DNA from: Sphingomonas psychrotolerans
GTDB lineage: Bacteria; Pseudomonadota; Alphaproteobacteria; Sphingomonadales; Sphingomonadaceae
Length of the DNA stretch: 64,000 nucleotides
Assembly (NCBI RefSeq): GCF_002796605.1
Contig: NZ_CP024923.1
Span: 2,893,001-2,957,000 of the forward strand
Reading direction: 5' to 3'
Under the pieces are notes generated by a model. The model made no database searches. It was given only the letters and a program-made list of their open reading frames with translations, and had not been told where the DNA came from. How positions within the stretch are numbered: position 1 is the first letter of the stretch; each line of letters begins with the position of its first letter. Below, one piece after another: positions 53,293-61,964 of this stretch. A program made the position numbers and the translations under genes.

Positions 53293-56145
53293 CTAGAACT
53301 TCGCCCGAACGCCGAAATTGTATCGTGCGCCTGTATCCTGGAGAAGCAAGAACCGATCCTCGATGGCCGACCATTCGTCCACTCGCTGTTTGGTGACATT
53401 CACGCCTTGGACGTAGAGCTGAAAGTTCGAAGTGACATCATAGCCGAGGTTGAAATCCAGCTGGCCGTAGCTGGATCGGTTGCGCGGTCGCCCTTGGCTC
53501 GAGCGGCAGGCGCGAAGATATTCCGATCGCCAGTTGTACGATACGCGCGCGGAAATGCCGTACTTCTCGTAAAAAACGCTTCCGTTGGCAGAGTGCGGCG
53601 AGAGCCCGTTATACCCGCAATCATAATCGGCCAGCGCCTGATCGCGCTGCACCCGGCTGTCGACATAGGTATAATTGCCGGTGACGCCGAAGCCGGATGC
53701 GAATCCGGGCAGCCAGTCGAGGGCGTACTGGCCGCCGATTTCGATCCCGCGAATATAGCCGCTTTGTCCGTTGCGCGTGCGGGTGTCCTGGAAAGTGCGG
53801 CCGAAGCGTGTCACCGGCAGGGTTTGCAGTTCGAGAAAATCACTCAGGTCCTTGTGGAATCCGCCAACGCTCACATAGCTAACCGGCGACAGATACCATT
53901 CGACCGACACGTCGTAGTTGGTCGACTTGAAGGGAAGCAGGGTCGGATTGCCTCCACCCGAAAGCGGCACGGAGACACGGCCGCCGAAATTGTTGTCCAC
54001 GCCGAGATCGGTGAGCGTCGGTCGCGTGACCGTCTGCGAATAGGCCGCGCGCGCAATCAGCTTGTCGGTCACATTATACTTGATGTTCGCCGACGGCAGC
54101 GCGTTGACGTAGCTGTTCCTGACCTCGATCGCGGTCGATGGTCCGAATGTGTAGGTCAGGGTATCATCGCCGGGCGTCGTGGTGATGCCGGTGACGGGCA
54201 GATCGAAGCCGCGCGAAATCGTCTCAGTGCGCACGACGCGGATGCCGGCATTCGCCGTCCAGCGCGGGCCGCCGAACTCCATCGCGACATACCCCGCCCA
54301 CAGCCTTTCGGTCACGTCGAGCCGGTTGCCCAGATTCTCCCGCACGCCAAAGGGGCCGCCTGGCAAGGCGAGCAGCCGCGCCGCCTCTGCGGCCTGCTGC
54401 TCGGCAGTGCGCCCGCTCCGCGGCAGCGCGAGCCTTGCCGGGTCGGAAAGATAGGCGATGATCGCATCGGGGTCGTAGGTGAAGAATTGCCGAGGCACAC
54501 TCTCGGCCCCCGAGGCACCCGCAAGATAATTGTCGAGCGTGTAGACGCGCAGAAGCGAGGGATCGATCGGGATCTCATAGCCGCAATAGGCGCACTGACC
54601 GTCCTGGTTGTTGAACGACCGCCGGACCTTGTTGCGATCAGAATAGGAAAAACCGATGCGGACCGTCTGAAGGATGCTGTCATGCACCTTGTAGTCGGTA
54701 TCGAGATGATATTCCGAGCCCCTGTCTCGCGCGCGATTGTCTGAAACGTCGAGATAATGCGCCGTCATCATCGACGGATCGATGAGGTCGCCGAGGTTCG
54801 ACGCGATCGGCAGATCGCTCCCTTTGTTGAGGTCGAAGCCGGGTGCGGTGCGTGAGCGGGCGCCGACCACCACGAACTTGCCCGGATTGCGCTGCACTGC
54901 CTGCGTGCGCGAGATGTCGAGCCGCACCTCGACGTCGTCGGCGGGGTTCCACTTCAGATTGCCGCCAGTCTGGTAGGTTTCCGTCAGTCGGTTGCTGGGG
55001 CCGACGATGTTGTCCATCACGCCCGCGGGATAGCCGGCGTCGCGGATCGCGGGATTGGCGGCGAGGAAATCTGTGCCGAAGCGATTGAAACTGGTGACGG
55101 TGCCATTCTCGTCAAACTGCAGGCCGAGGAACGGCTGTGCGTAGAAACTGGCGAAAAAATTGCGGTCGGTGAACACGTCGAACTTGGAATAGAGGCCGTC
55201 CACGGTCAGCAACAGCGTGTCGCCGAGCTGCGCCTGAACGGCCCCGGCGACGTTGACCCGGCGGCGGCGCTCCCGGAAACGGTTGAACTGGATGTTCTGC
55301 GGCGTGTGGATCACGGCGCTGGTCGTCACCACGCTCGCCGGCAGGCCGGTCGCGTCGGGCGCGGCGTTCACTACCTGTTGCGGGCCGAACAGCCAGCCTT
55401 CGGTCTGAACGAAGTCGAGCTGGCTCTTGCGGTCGGTGTACGATCCCGAGAGCACGGCGCCGAACGTCTTGTCGCTATTGGTCCAGGAGACGATCGCGGA
55501 GGCGTCGGGGCCCAGCTTTTCGCGCAGCGTGTCGTATATGCCCCCGGCAGATGCGGCGAAATGAAAGCCGGACTGCCCGTCGAGCGGACGTGCCGTGACG
55601 ATGTTCACCGTCGCGCCGATTCCGCCTTCCTGAAGCTGGGGCACACTGGATTTGAACACGTCGGTGCGCTGGATCATGTTCGAGGAAAGCACGTCGAAGG
55701 AGAATTCTCGTCCGGGATTGTCCGTCGCCATGACGCGGCCGTTGACCAGCACGGTGTTGAACTCGGGCCCTAGTCCGCGGACTGTGATGAACTGCCCTTC
55801 GCCGCCCGATCGATCGATCGCGACACCAGTGATGCGCTGCAGGGACTCCGCGATGTTGGCGTCGGGAAATTTGCCGACATCTTCGGCAGAGATCGTGTCT
55901 ACAATCTGTTGCGCGTCCCGCTTGATCCGCGCGGAGGTGGCAAGACTGCCCCGGATGCCGGTGACGACGATATCTGTGCCAGTGTCTTCCTGCCCGACTC
56001 CTGCCGGATCGGTGACCTCGCCTTGGCCGGGGGAGCCGGAACTAGTTTGGTTTGCGGGAGGCGCCGCAGGTTCTACACCTTGAGCTATAGCGGGAACGGC
56101 AGTCAACATTCCACCGGCCAAATACACGGCCTTCAAGCGATGCAT
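53293..56145 (-). CDS. Large TonB-dependent receptor
   Basis: A 950-aa outer-membrane receptor with signal peptide (AVYLAGGMLTAVPAIAQG), TonB box TDIVVTGIR, plug (KFPDANIAESLQRITGVAID, FITVRGLGPEFNTVLVNGR), and a barrel ending YNFGVRAKF. This is the long Caulobacter/Sphingomonas class often used for carbohydrates or other large nutrients. No enzyme or transporter gene adjoins it, so the ligand cannot be guessed. GGGGAAG precedes the ATG. Confidence 0.9.
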   Translation of the reverse strand: MHRLKAVYLAGGMLTAVPAIAQGVEPAAPPANQTSSGSPGQGEVTDPAGVGQEDTGTDIVVTGIRGSLATSARIKRDAQQIVDTISAEDVGKFPDANIAESLQRITGVAIDRSGGEGQFITVRGLGPEFNTVLVNGRVMATDNPGREFSFDVLSSNMIQRTDVFKSSVPQLQEGGIGATVNIVTARPLDGQSGFHFAASAGGIYDTLREKLGPDASAIVSWTNSDKTFGAVLSGSYTDRKSQLDFVQTEGWLFGPQQVVNAAPDATGLPASVVTTSAVIHTPQNIQFNRFRERRRRVNVAGAVQAQLGDTLLLTVDGLYSKFDVFTDRNFFASFYAQPFLGLQFDENGTVTSFNRFGTDFLAANPAIRDAGYPAGVMDNIVGPSNRLTETYQTGGNLKWNPADDVEVRLDISRTQAVQRNPGKFVVVGARSRTAPGFDLNKGSDLPIASNLGDLIDPSMMTAHYLDVSDNRARDRGSEYHLDTDYKVHDSILQTVRIGFSYSDRNKVRRSFNNQDGQCAYCGYEIPIDPSLLRVYTLDNYLAGASGAESVPRQFFTYDPDAIIAYLSDPARLALPRSGRTAEQQAAEAARLLALPGGPFGVRENLGNRLDVTERLWAGYVAMEFGGPRWTANAGIRVVRTETISRGFDLPVTGITTTPGDDTLTYTFGPSTAIEVRNSYVNALPSANIKYNVTDKLIARAAYSQTVTRPTLTDLGVDNNFGGRVSVPLSGGGNPTLLPFKSTNYDVSVEWYLSPVSYVSVGGFHKDLSDFLELQTLPVTRFGRTFQDTRTRNGQSGYIRGIEIGGQYALDWLPGFASGFGVTGNYTYVDSRVQRDQALADYDCGYNGLSPHSANGSVFYEKYGISARVSYNWRSEYLRACRSSQGRPRNRSSYGQLDFNLGYDVTSNFQLYVQGVNVTKQRVDEWSAIEDRFLLLQDTGARYNFGVRAKF

Positions 56146-56483
56146 CCATCTTCCCCTTTTTTGCGCGAACTTCGCCGCTTTTGTATTTCAAATTACATTA
56201 TTATCGGCTGAGACGGCTACGCAACGGTTCTGACCTGCGGTTCACGCGACGTATTGAACCGTTCGTCGCATCGCTGCTGTCGATGGACTTTGTTCGATGG
56301 GGTGCTGAGGAAACAAGAATGCCGCGCCAAGCTACGGACTTACTTGGCCGATAGTGACGACTGACCCAGAGCGCGCAACGGCTCTACGCAAACATGAGCG
56401 AGTGGCATCTCCTCCAAAGACATCGACGCGTGCGGCTTGCCCGGCGGGAGCCCATTTTAGCTTGCCCGGATAAGGCGGTGGAA
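56146..56483. other. Gap without a recognisable gene
   Basis: Upstream region of the large receptor. It starts AT-rich (about 56180-56210), consistent with a promoter reading toward the receptor. The rest holds no frame with family resemblance. It leads into IS-end-like sequence. Confidence 0.5.
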
Positions 56484-56563
56484 TGACCACTTCACACCAT
56501 TTTCTTGACATCCGCTGGCGATCTTCGGCGTGGCCACTTCTGAACGGCGGAAGGTGGTGGCCA
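56484..56563. repeat. IS21-like terminal motif remnant
   Basis: TGACCACTTC (56484-56493) and TGGCCACTTC (56531-56540) are direct near-repeats, followed by TGGCCA (56558-56563). IS21-family ends carry several spaced copies of a TGGCCACTT-type motif. No istA or istB coding sequence remains, so this would be a solo end. Confidence 0.35.
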
Positions 56564-56583
56564 GCTGTGAGGTTTCGATAGGT

Positions 56584-56653
56584 TGTTCATCCGGTCCCGA
56601 CCGAGCAGACTGAGGTTGCGACACTTCAGAGCCTCGGGAGGACCGGATGAACA
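56584..56653. repeat. 70-bp element with 14-bp terminal inverted repeats
   Basis: TGTTCATCCGGTCC (56584-56597) and its exact reverse complement (56640-56653) bound a 70-bp unit starting TG and ending CA. The right end contains the ATG of the short frame beginning MNIHKN, the usual first residues of IS481-family transposases. It is likely an IS-end remnant or miniature element. Confidence 0.5.
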
Positions 56654-56808
56654 TTCACAAGAATGGGCGCGCGCAGCATTGGCACGAATTCACCGGGGCG
56701 CTCGATGCGCTCGAACTGGAACCCGAGGAGGACACGCGTTTGATTGCCGGTGCAGAAGCTGCATTTGCCCATGTTCGGGCGCTGGTCGATGCCAATTTCG
56801 CCCGATAA
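56647..56808 (+). pseudogene. Heme oxygenase C-terminal remnant fused to IS481 start
   Basis: The frame begins MNIHKN, like IS481 transposases, and switches at about residue 8 to HEFTGALDALELEPEEDTRL and AGAEAAFAHVRALVDANF. That segment resembles the end of bacterial biliverdin-producing heme oxygenases. The DUF454 gene that follows with a 20-nt overlap is a usual neighbour of such heme oxygenases. The N-terminal heme-binding part is absent. The product, if made, would be 53 aa and inactive. Confidence 0.45.
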
Positions 56809-57202
56809 GCGTTCGGACGGGCGCGCGGGCCCGATGCGGCGATGGCTGTGGCTCGCACTCGGGTTCCTGTTCGTCGCCCTAGGTTTTATCGGCGCGCTGT
56901 TGCCGCTGATGCCGACGACGATCTTCCTGATCCTGGCAGCAGCTTGTTTCGCGAGATCCTCGCCGCGGCTCGAGGCCTGGCTGTTGGATCACCCACGGTT
57001 CGGCCCGACATTGCGTGCCTGGCACGAGGATGGTGCGATTGGACCTCGGGCCAAGTTCATGGCCTGCGGCGGCATGGCGGTCGGATATGCGCTGTTCTGG
57101 TGGGGCGTCCGCCCGAGCCTCGCAGCCGATCTGATCGTGGCGCTCGGATTGGCGGGTTGCGCAGTCTTCATCCTCACCCGCCCTCGCCCGCGACGGATAT
57201 AG
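56789..57202 (+). CDS. YbaN/DUF454 family inner-membrane protein
   Basis: A 137-aa membrane protein with three hydrophobic segments. The DUF454 hallmark LGFIGALLPLMPTTIFLILAA is followed by CFARSSPRLEAWLLDHPRFG. I chose the ATG inside the heme oxygenase tail; the ATG at 56834 (MRRWLWLALG) is an alternative. DUF454 genes often follow heme oxygenase, so this gene probably survives from a heme-utilisation operon. Its biochemical role is unknown. Confidence 0.82.
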   Translation: MPISPDKRSDGRAGPMRRWLWLALGFLFVALGFIGALLPLMPTTIFLILAAACFARSSPRLEAWLLDHPRFGPTLRAWHEDGAIGPRAKFMACGGMAVGYALFWWGVRPSLAADLIVALGLAGCAVFILTRPRPRRI

Positions 57203-57249
57203 GGGGCGAAAACGATCAGCGCCGCAGCTCAGAACCGCCGCGAATGCCG

Positions 57250-57545
57250 CTCCGCCATATACAGCGCGCGGCGACCTGCCGAGCGCTTTTCGGAACATCG
57301 CCACGAGAACCGGCACGCTCTCATAGGCGCAGATCGCCAGCGACCTGCTGGATCGAAACACCGCCGGCCAGCCACTTCACTGCTAGCACGACACCGAGTT
57401 ACTGGCGCCAGCGCCCGAAGCTCATTCCCGTCTCGTGGCTGATCAACCGCTCCAGCGTGCGGTTGCGCATGCCCGCTCGCTTCGCCCGCGTCTCCAGCCT
57501 TTCCCGGTCGGCGGGCGAATCGATCATCTCCACGACGATCCTTCG
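57250..57545 (-). pseudogene. AraC family regulator remnant
   Basis: The reverse strand carries an AraC-type DNA-binding domain in pieces: MRNRTLERLISHETGMSFGRWRQ ends at a stop, then LAVKWLAGGVSIQQVAGDL, then after a frame change AYESVPVLVAMFRKALGRSP. These align in order with the two helix-turn-helix units of AraC proteins (SxRTLxRxFxxETGxSFxxWRQ ... FRRxxGxSP). At least one stop and one frameshift interrupt it, and the cupin part upstream is not recognisable. Confidence 0.65.
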
Positions 57546-57562
57546 CTACCTTCCCGGTGCCC

Positions 57563-58195
57563 GGCTTGATCGGGTGGACTCGCAGCTGGGCGATCTGGAC
57601 GCCGCGAGGCGCACGCGTTCAGCGGCAGCGCGCGCTTCAGGGGTCCCGGCGCGGCGGGAGCGTGGGACTCGGCGCCGGCCAAGTTCGCCGCCCGGATGCG
57701 CTGTCTTCAAATGTCACCCTGAGCAGCACCGGAGGCCGCAAGATCGTCTTCCGGGCCATTTCCGGAGGTCTTGTCAAAGCCGCACGCATCTAATTCGAGT
57801 ATAGGGGTAAGGCGGTGGCAGAAATTCTACAATTCGAACAACCACATGCGCCCCGGCCGACGGCGGCACTTTTATCTCGCAGTCCGTTCCCGTCCCGTCT
57901 TCGGCGCCCCATGTCTCCATCGAGTAGCGGCAAAATTGTAATTAGTTCAATGGCTTAACGATAGCCCGGCACCGCGAGTCTCGGCCGCGCCGCTGCCTAT
58001 CTCTGTGAAAAGCGATGTGCAGACAATAACTTAGCAGTGCCTAAGAGGCATTACCTTTGTCTTGCATTCCCTTTTCCGCATCACCCGCGGCTCCATCCTC
58101 TCTCTGGTGCTCGATGCCGGCCCCGTCGTCCCAGCAGTTCGATATTCGCGCGCCGATATCGCTCGACCGGTCCCCGTTGACGATATCGCGTTTGG
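57563..58195. other. Gap without a recognisable gene
   Basis: Low coding potential with only short frames on both strands. Base composition drops in GC around 57900-58070, unlike the flanking genes. It separates the decayed heme/AraC region from the RNA-repair island. Confidence 0.5.
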
Positions 58196-59794
58196 CTAAA
58201 CCGATGTCACGCCGGACCACTCCAGTCCAAACCGCGCGAGATATTTGCGCAGCCGATCGGCATCGTTCGCCGACGTCCGGCGAGCGCGCGACGCCGAGAA
58301 GAGCGTGCGGCCGGCTTCGGAAAGCGAGCGGCTCTTCCGGCAGATCCGAATGGTTTCGGCGAGTTGCCCCCGGTCGAACGGATCGATTTCGGCAAGAGCG
58401 TCGGGCGTAAGAATTTCCGTGAGCCCGTCGGCGCCGTCGTCACGCTGCCCGGACCATAGGCGCTTCAGGCGTCCGATCTCGGCCTCGACGCAATCCATGT
58501 CGATGCGGCCCTTGGGGCTGAGCGTTGCCATGCGGGTGACGCTGGCCGCGAGATCGCGGAAATTGCCTGGCCAGGTCGCATCGGGGTTGGTCGCGAAAGC
58601 GAGATAGCTCTGACGCGCCTCCTTGTTGAAGCTGGCACGATCGCCCTCGCGCTCCGCGAAGCGGTCCAGCTCGTAGTCGAGATTGGGTTCGATATCCTCG
58701 CGCCGCTCGGCAAGGCCAGGCAACTGGAACGTCCACAGGTTGAGCCGCGCATAGAGATCGTCGCGAAACCCGCCCGCCGCCACTGCCTCGCCGAGATCGC
58801 GATTGGTGCCGGCGATCAACTGGAACTCCGACGCAGCTTCCTTGTCCGAGCCGACGGGCAGGAACCGCTTGTCCTCGATCGCGCGCAGGATCATCGCCTG
58901 CTCGTCGAGCCCCAGCTCGCCGATCTCGTCGAGAAACAACATGCCCCCATCCGCCGCGCGCAGCAGTCCGGGCCGGTCGGCGACTGCGCCGGTAAAGGCG
59001 CCCTTGCGGTGCCCGAACAACGCGGACATCGCGCTATCGCCCTTCAAGGTCGCGCAGTTCACTTCGACGAAGGGACCCGCGATCTGATGCTTGAGGCGCT
59101 TCAGCTCGTAGATGCGGCGGGCGAGCTGGCTCTTGCCCGCGCCCGTGGGCCCCATCAGCAAAATCGGGGCCTTCGAGCGCAGCGCTACCCGCTCGATCTC
59201 GTCGATCATGCGGTTGAACGCCACGCTCTGCGTCTCGATGCCGGATTTCAGAAAGGAAGTGCCTTCCTGCGCGGCGACGGCGAAGCGCGTGGCGATGCTG
59301 TCGTAGCGTGAGAGATCGAGATCGATCGCAGTCCAGCGCCCGGGCGCGCCTCCGTCCTCGGCACGCTTGGCGGGCTGGGTCTGAAGCAGCCGCCCAGGCA
59401 GATAGCGCGCCTCGGTGAGCAGGAAGAGACAGATTTGCGCGACGTGCGTGCCGGTAGTGATGTGGATCAGATAGTCCTCGGCATCGGGATCAAAGGGCTC
59501 GGCGCGGGCAAAATCGAGCAACTTGCCGTACACTTCCTCGAAGTCCCACGGATCGCTGAAGTCGAGCCGGCGCAGATCGACGCGCGTCTCGGGCGATACG
59601 GACTGGATATCCTCGGCGACATAATCGGCCAGACGGCTATGCGGCGCGCCATGGAGCAGGATGAAGCGATCGACGCGCAGATCCTCGTGCATCGTAAGCG
59701 CTACCGAGGGGCGCCACTTGTTCCAGCGCGTGGGACCGAACTTGCTCGCATCCAGCGTTGATCCGAGAAATCCGATAACAGTCAGAGGTTTCAT
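58196..59794 (-). CDS. rtcR: RNA repair transcriptional activator RtcR (CARF + sigma-54 AAA+)
   Basis: A 532-aa sigma-54-dependent activator. Residues 1 to about 180 are the RtcR-type CARF sensor (core YLIHITTGTHVAQICLFLL, 109-127), known to respond to RNA ends with cyclic phosphates. The AAA+ domain has Walker A GPTGAGKS (215-222), GAFTGA (265-270, sigma-54 contact) and Walker B GMLFLDE (284-290). A C-terminal DNA-binding helical region ends the protein. It is divergent from the repair genes and should act on the -24/-12 promoter at 59943. Confidence 0.95.
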   Translation of the reverse strand: MKPLTVIGFLGSTLDASKFGPTRWNKWRPSVALTMHEDLRVDRFILLHGAPHSRLADYVAEDIQSVSPETRVDLRRLDFSDPWDFEEVYGKLLDFARAEPFDPDAEDYLIHITTGTHVAQICLFLLTEARYLPGRLLQTQPAKRAEDGGAPGRWTAIDLDLSRYDSIATRFAVAAQEGTSFLKSGIETQSVAFNRMIDEIERVALRSKAPILLMGPTGAGKSQLARRIYELKRLKHQIAGPFVEVNCATLKGDSAMSALFGHRKGAFTGAVADRPGLLRAADGGMLFLDEIGELGLDEQAMILRAIEDKRFLPVGSDKEAASEFQLIAGTNRDLGEAVAAGGFRDDLYARLNLWTFQLPGLAERREDIEPNLDYELDRFAEREGDRASFNKEARQSYLAFATNPDATWPGNFRDLAASVTRMATLSPKGRIDMDCVEAEIGRLKRLWSGQRDDGADGLTEILTPDALAEIDPFDRGQLAETIRICRKSRSLSEAGRTLFSASRARRTSANDADRLRKYLARFGLEWSGVTSV

Positions 59795-59836
59795 ACTTAT
59801 ACAATAGGATAAGTTTTGATCCTTTGCGATAGCAAA
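59795..59836. promoter_or_regulatory. Candidate RtcR enhancer-binding palindromes
   Basis: Two inverted repeats lie about 105-150 bp upstream of the sigma-54 promoter: ACTTAT-N8-ATAAGT (59795-59814) and TTTGC-GATA-GCAAA (59823-59836). Activators of this class bind paired palindromes at such distances. The sites are short and unproven. Confidence 0.35.
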
Positions 59837-59942
59837 TTCAAGGTCCTTGGCCCTGTCGCGAGAGAGTGTTTGGACCGAACCTTTCAATAAAAGCAGTGAT
59901 ATTGAGTGCGTTATCAGAATTTCGCAGCCCGCTTCGATAAAC

Positions 59943-59957
59943 TGGCACGCCCCCTGC
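59943..59957 (+). promoter_or_regulatory. Sigma-54 promoter (-24/-12)
   Basis: TGGCACGCCCCCTGC matches TGGCAC-N5-TTGC with one mismatch (CTGC for TTGC). GG and GC are 12 bp apart, as required by sigma-54. It reads toward the Ro60 gene, whose ATG is about 130 bp downstream, and lies between that gene and the divergent rtcR. Confidence 0.7.
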
Positions 59958-60085
59958 GAAGGACATCGGCGTCGGACAGGGCAATCGAACACCCTGACCC
60001 GGCGGCGGACGCGGGGCGGCCGGAATGGGCTGGCCGCCCCCGAGGATTTCACGGCGCCGCACAGGCGCCAGCAGGAGGTTGGACA

Positions 60086-61636
60086 ATGGCCAACAAGGGA
60101 CTTTTCGCGTCGGCGATCGCAACGCTGCTGCCGGCCGCGGACACGCGAAACCGCGAGGGCGCGCCGGCCTATGCCTATGGGGCCGAGCACAAGCTTGCCC
60201 AACTCGCGGCGACCGTCACGCTGACCGACAGCTTCTATGGCGCGGCCGACACGCAGCTCATGGACGTGCTGGAAGCGGCCCGCGCCTGCGATCCCTGGTT
60301 CGTGGCGCAGGCGGCGGTCTATGCCCGCCAGTCGGGCGCGATGAAGGACATGCCGTCGCTGCTGGCGGCCTATCTAACGGTTGCCGATCCCGATCTTGCG
60401 GTCGCGGTGTTCAACCGCGTGATCGACAATGGCCGCATGCTGCGCAACTTCGTGCAGATCATGCGCTCAGGTCAGGTGGGGCGTTCCTCGCTCGGCTCGC
60501 GGCCGAAGCGGCTGGTCCAGCACTGGCTGGAGCAGGCATCGATGCCGCAGCTGATGGCCGCGGCGACGGGCAAGGACCCGAGCCTGGCGGATATCGTCCG
60601 CATGGTTCACCCCAAGCCCGCCGATGCGGCGCGGCGCGCTTTTTATGGCTGGCTGGTCGGGCGTCCTTATGACGTTGCCGCGCTGCCCGCCGAGGTCGCT
60701 GCGTTCGAGGCGTGGAAGGCCGATCGGTCGCTGCCGTTGCCGGCGGTGCCTTTCGAGTGGCTCACCGCCTTTCCGCTCACCGCCGGGAACTGGGCGGAAC
60801 TGTCCACGCGGATCGGGTGGCAGGCGCTGCGGATGAACCTCAACACCCTGGCGCGCAACGGCGCGTTCGGCGTGGCGGGGGTCACCGATGCGGTGGCCGC
60901 GCGGCTCGCCGACGCGGATGCGCTCGGAAAGGTGAAGCCGATGCCCTATCAGCTGATGGTGGCGTTGGGGCAGGCCGGCGAGGGCGTGCCGCTCAAGGTG
61001 CAGGCGGCGCTGGAGGATGCGCTCGAGCAGTCGCTCGTCCGCGTGCCGATAGTGCCGGGCCATGTGGTCGTCTGCCCCGACGTGTCGGGGTCGATGGGTT
61101 CACCGGCGACCGGCTATCGCAAGGGCGCCTCGTCCAAGGTGCGGTGCATCGATGTCGCGGCTCTGGTCGCGGCGGCGATGCTGCGGACCAATCGCGATAC
61201 CCGCGTCCTTCCGTTCGAGCAGGCAGTGGTGAAGCTGAAGCTGGACGCGCAAGCCCGCGTCGCCGTCAATGCGGCGAAGCTGGCGGCGGTCGGCGGGGGC
61301 GGGACCAACGTCTCGGCGCCGCTCGCTCTGCTCAATGCGGAGCGGGCGCAGGTCGACCTGGTCGTGATCGTCTCGGACAACGAATCCTGGGTGGACGCCA
61401 CCCGGTATGGCGCGACCGGTACCATCCGCGAATGGGAGCGGCTGAAGAACCGCAACCCGGGCGCCAGGCTCGTGTGCGTCGACATCCAGCCCCACGGCAC
61501 CAGCCAGGCGCCGCAGGGCCGGGCGGACATATTGAATGTCGGAGGTTTCTCCGACGCGGTGTTCGACACCATCGCGCGCTTCGTCTCCGGCGACACGCGC
61601 GACTGGGTGAGCATCGTCAAGCAGACGGAGGTTTAA
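60086..61636 (+). CDS. rsr: Ro60/TROVE domain RNA-binding protein (Rsr)
   Basis: A 516-aa bacterial Ro60 ortholog. Residues 1 to about 320 form the HEAT-like TROVE ring (FYGAADTQLMDVLEAARACD, RSGQVGRSSLGSRPKRLVQH, RMVHPKPADAARRAFYGWL). The rest is a von Willebrand A domain with MIDAS motif DVSGSMGS (Asp332) and VVIVSDNESWV. Ro proteins bind misfolded RNAs and Y RNAs and work with exonucleases. AGGAGG (60073-60078) gives an excellent start. It is first in the operon, and three Y-like RNA units follow at once. Confidence 0.95.
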   Translation: MANKGLFASAIATLLPAADTRNREGAPAYAYGAEHKLAQLAATVTLTDSFYGAADTQLMDVLEAARACDPWFVAQAAVYARQSGAMKDMPSLLAAYLTVADPDLAVAVFNRVIDNGRMLRNFVQIMRSGQVGRSSLGSRPKRLVQHWLEQASMPQLMAAATGKDPSLADIVRMVHPKPADAARRAFYGWLVGRPYDVAALPAEVAAFEAWKADRSLPLPAVPFEWLTAFPLTAGNWAELSTRIGWQALRMNLNTLARNGAFGVAGVTDAVAARLADADALGKVKPMPYQLMVALGQAGEGVPLKVQAALEDALEQSLVRVPIVPGHVVVCPDVSGSMGSPATGYRKGASSKVRCIDVAALVAAAMLRTNRDTRVLPFEQAVVKLKLDAQARVAVNAAKLAAVGGGGTNVSAPLALLNAERAQVDLVVIVSDNESWVDATRYGATGTIREWERLKNRNPGARLVCVDIQPHGTSQAPQGRADILNVGGFSDAVFDTIARFVSGDTRDWVSIVKQTEV

Positions 61637-61642
61637 CGAACA

Positions 61643-61806
61643 GGGCCGTGGCGAATGCCGACGGGATTACATTGCTCCAGGGGGAAACCCGAAAGTCCAG
61701 CGTAGAGCGCCCGGGAAGCAGCAATGCCGAACGGGAGATGGGGTTCGAGTCCCCCCGTTGCAGCGGTAGCTCAAGGACGTTCTCGTCACTCTCGTCGCCA
61801 CGGCCC
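61643..61806 (+). ncRNA. Y RNA-like ncRNA, unit 1
   Basis: Closed by a perfect 12-bp stem, GGGCCGTGGCGA (61643-61654) with TCGCCACGGCCC (61795-61806). It shares 5' GGCGAATGCCG..GGGA.TACATTG and 3' CTCGTCGCC with units 2 and 3. Inside is a tRNA-like T-arm, GGGG-TTCGAGT-CCCC (61740-61754), a short CCG/CGG hairpin, and TAGCTC as in a D-arm. It starts 6 nt after the Ro60 stop. Boundaries come from the stem and are approximate. Confidence 0.75.
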
Positions 61807-61816
61807 GACACGAACA

Positions 61817-61954
61817 TCACGGCGAATGCCGGGAAGGACTACATTGGTAATGCGGCTGTCGCGGGTTCGAATCCCGCCTGCCCCGCAAGGGCAGTAGCTC
61901 AGTCTGGTAGAGCACCGGCCCTTCGGGGTGTCTTTCTCATTCTCGTCGCCGTGA
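61817..61954 (+). ncRNA. Y RNA-like ncRNA, unit 2 (permuted tRNA mimic)
   Basis: Closed by a 9-bp stem, TCACGGCGA (61817-61825) with TCGCCGTGA (61946-61954). Inside, in order: T-arm GCGGG-TTCGAAT-CCCGC (61861-61877), acceptor-like stem CTGCCC-CGCAA-GGGCAG (61878-61894), D-arm GCTC-AGTCTGGTA-GAGC (61897-61913), then a CCC-TTCG-GGG hairpin (61919-61928) in place of the anticodon arm. This is a tRNA body in circularly permuted order with its acceptor end closed, as known for the YrlA class of bacterial Y RNA. Confidence 0.78.
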
Positions 61955-61964
61955 CCCATTTAAA

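Noticed and set aside
61720..61940. Apparent tRNA genes (T-arms with TTCGAAT or TTCGAGT and a D-arm)
   Set aside because: The arms are in permuted order, the acceptor is sealed by a loop, and there is no anticodon arm or CCA. They belong to Y RNA-like units.
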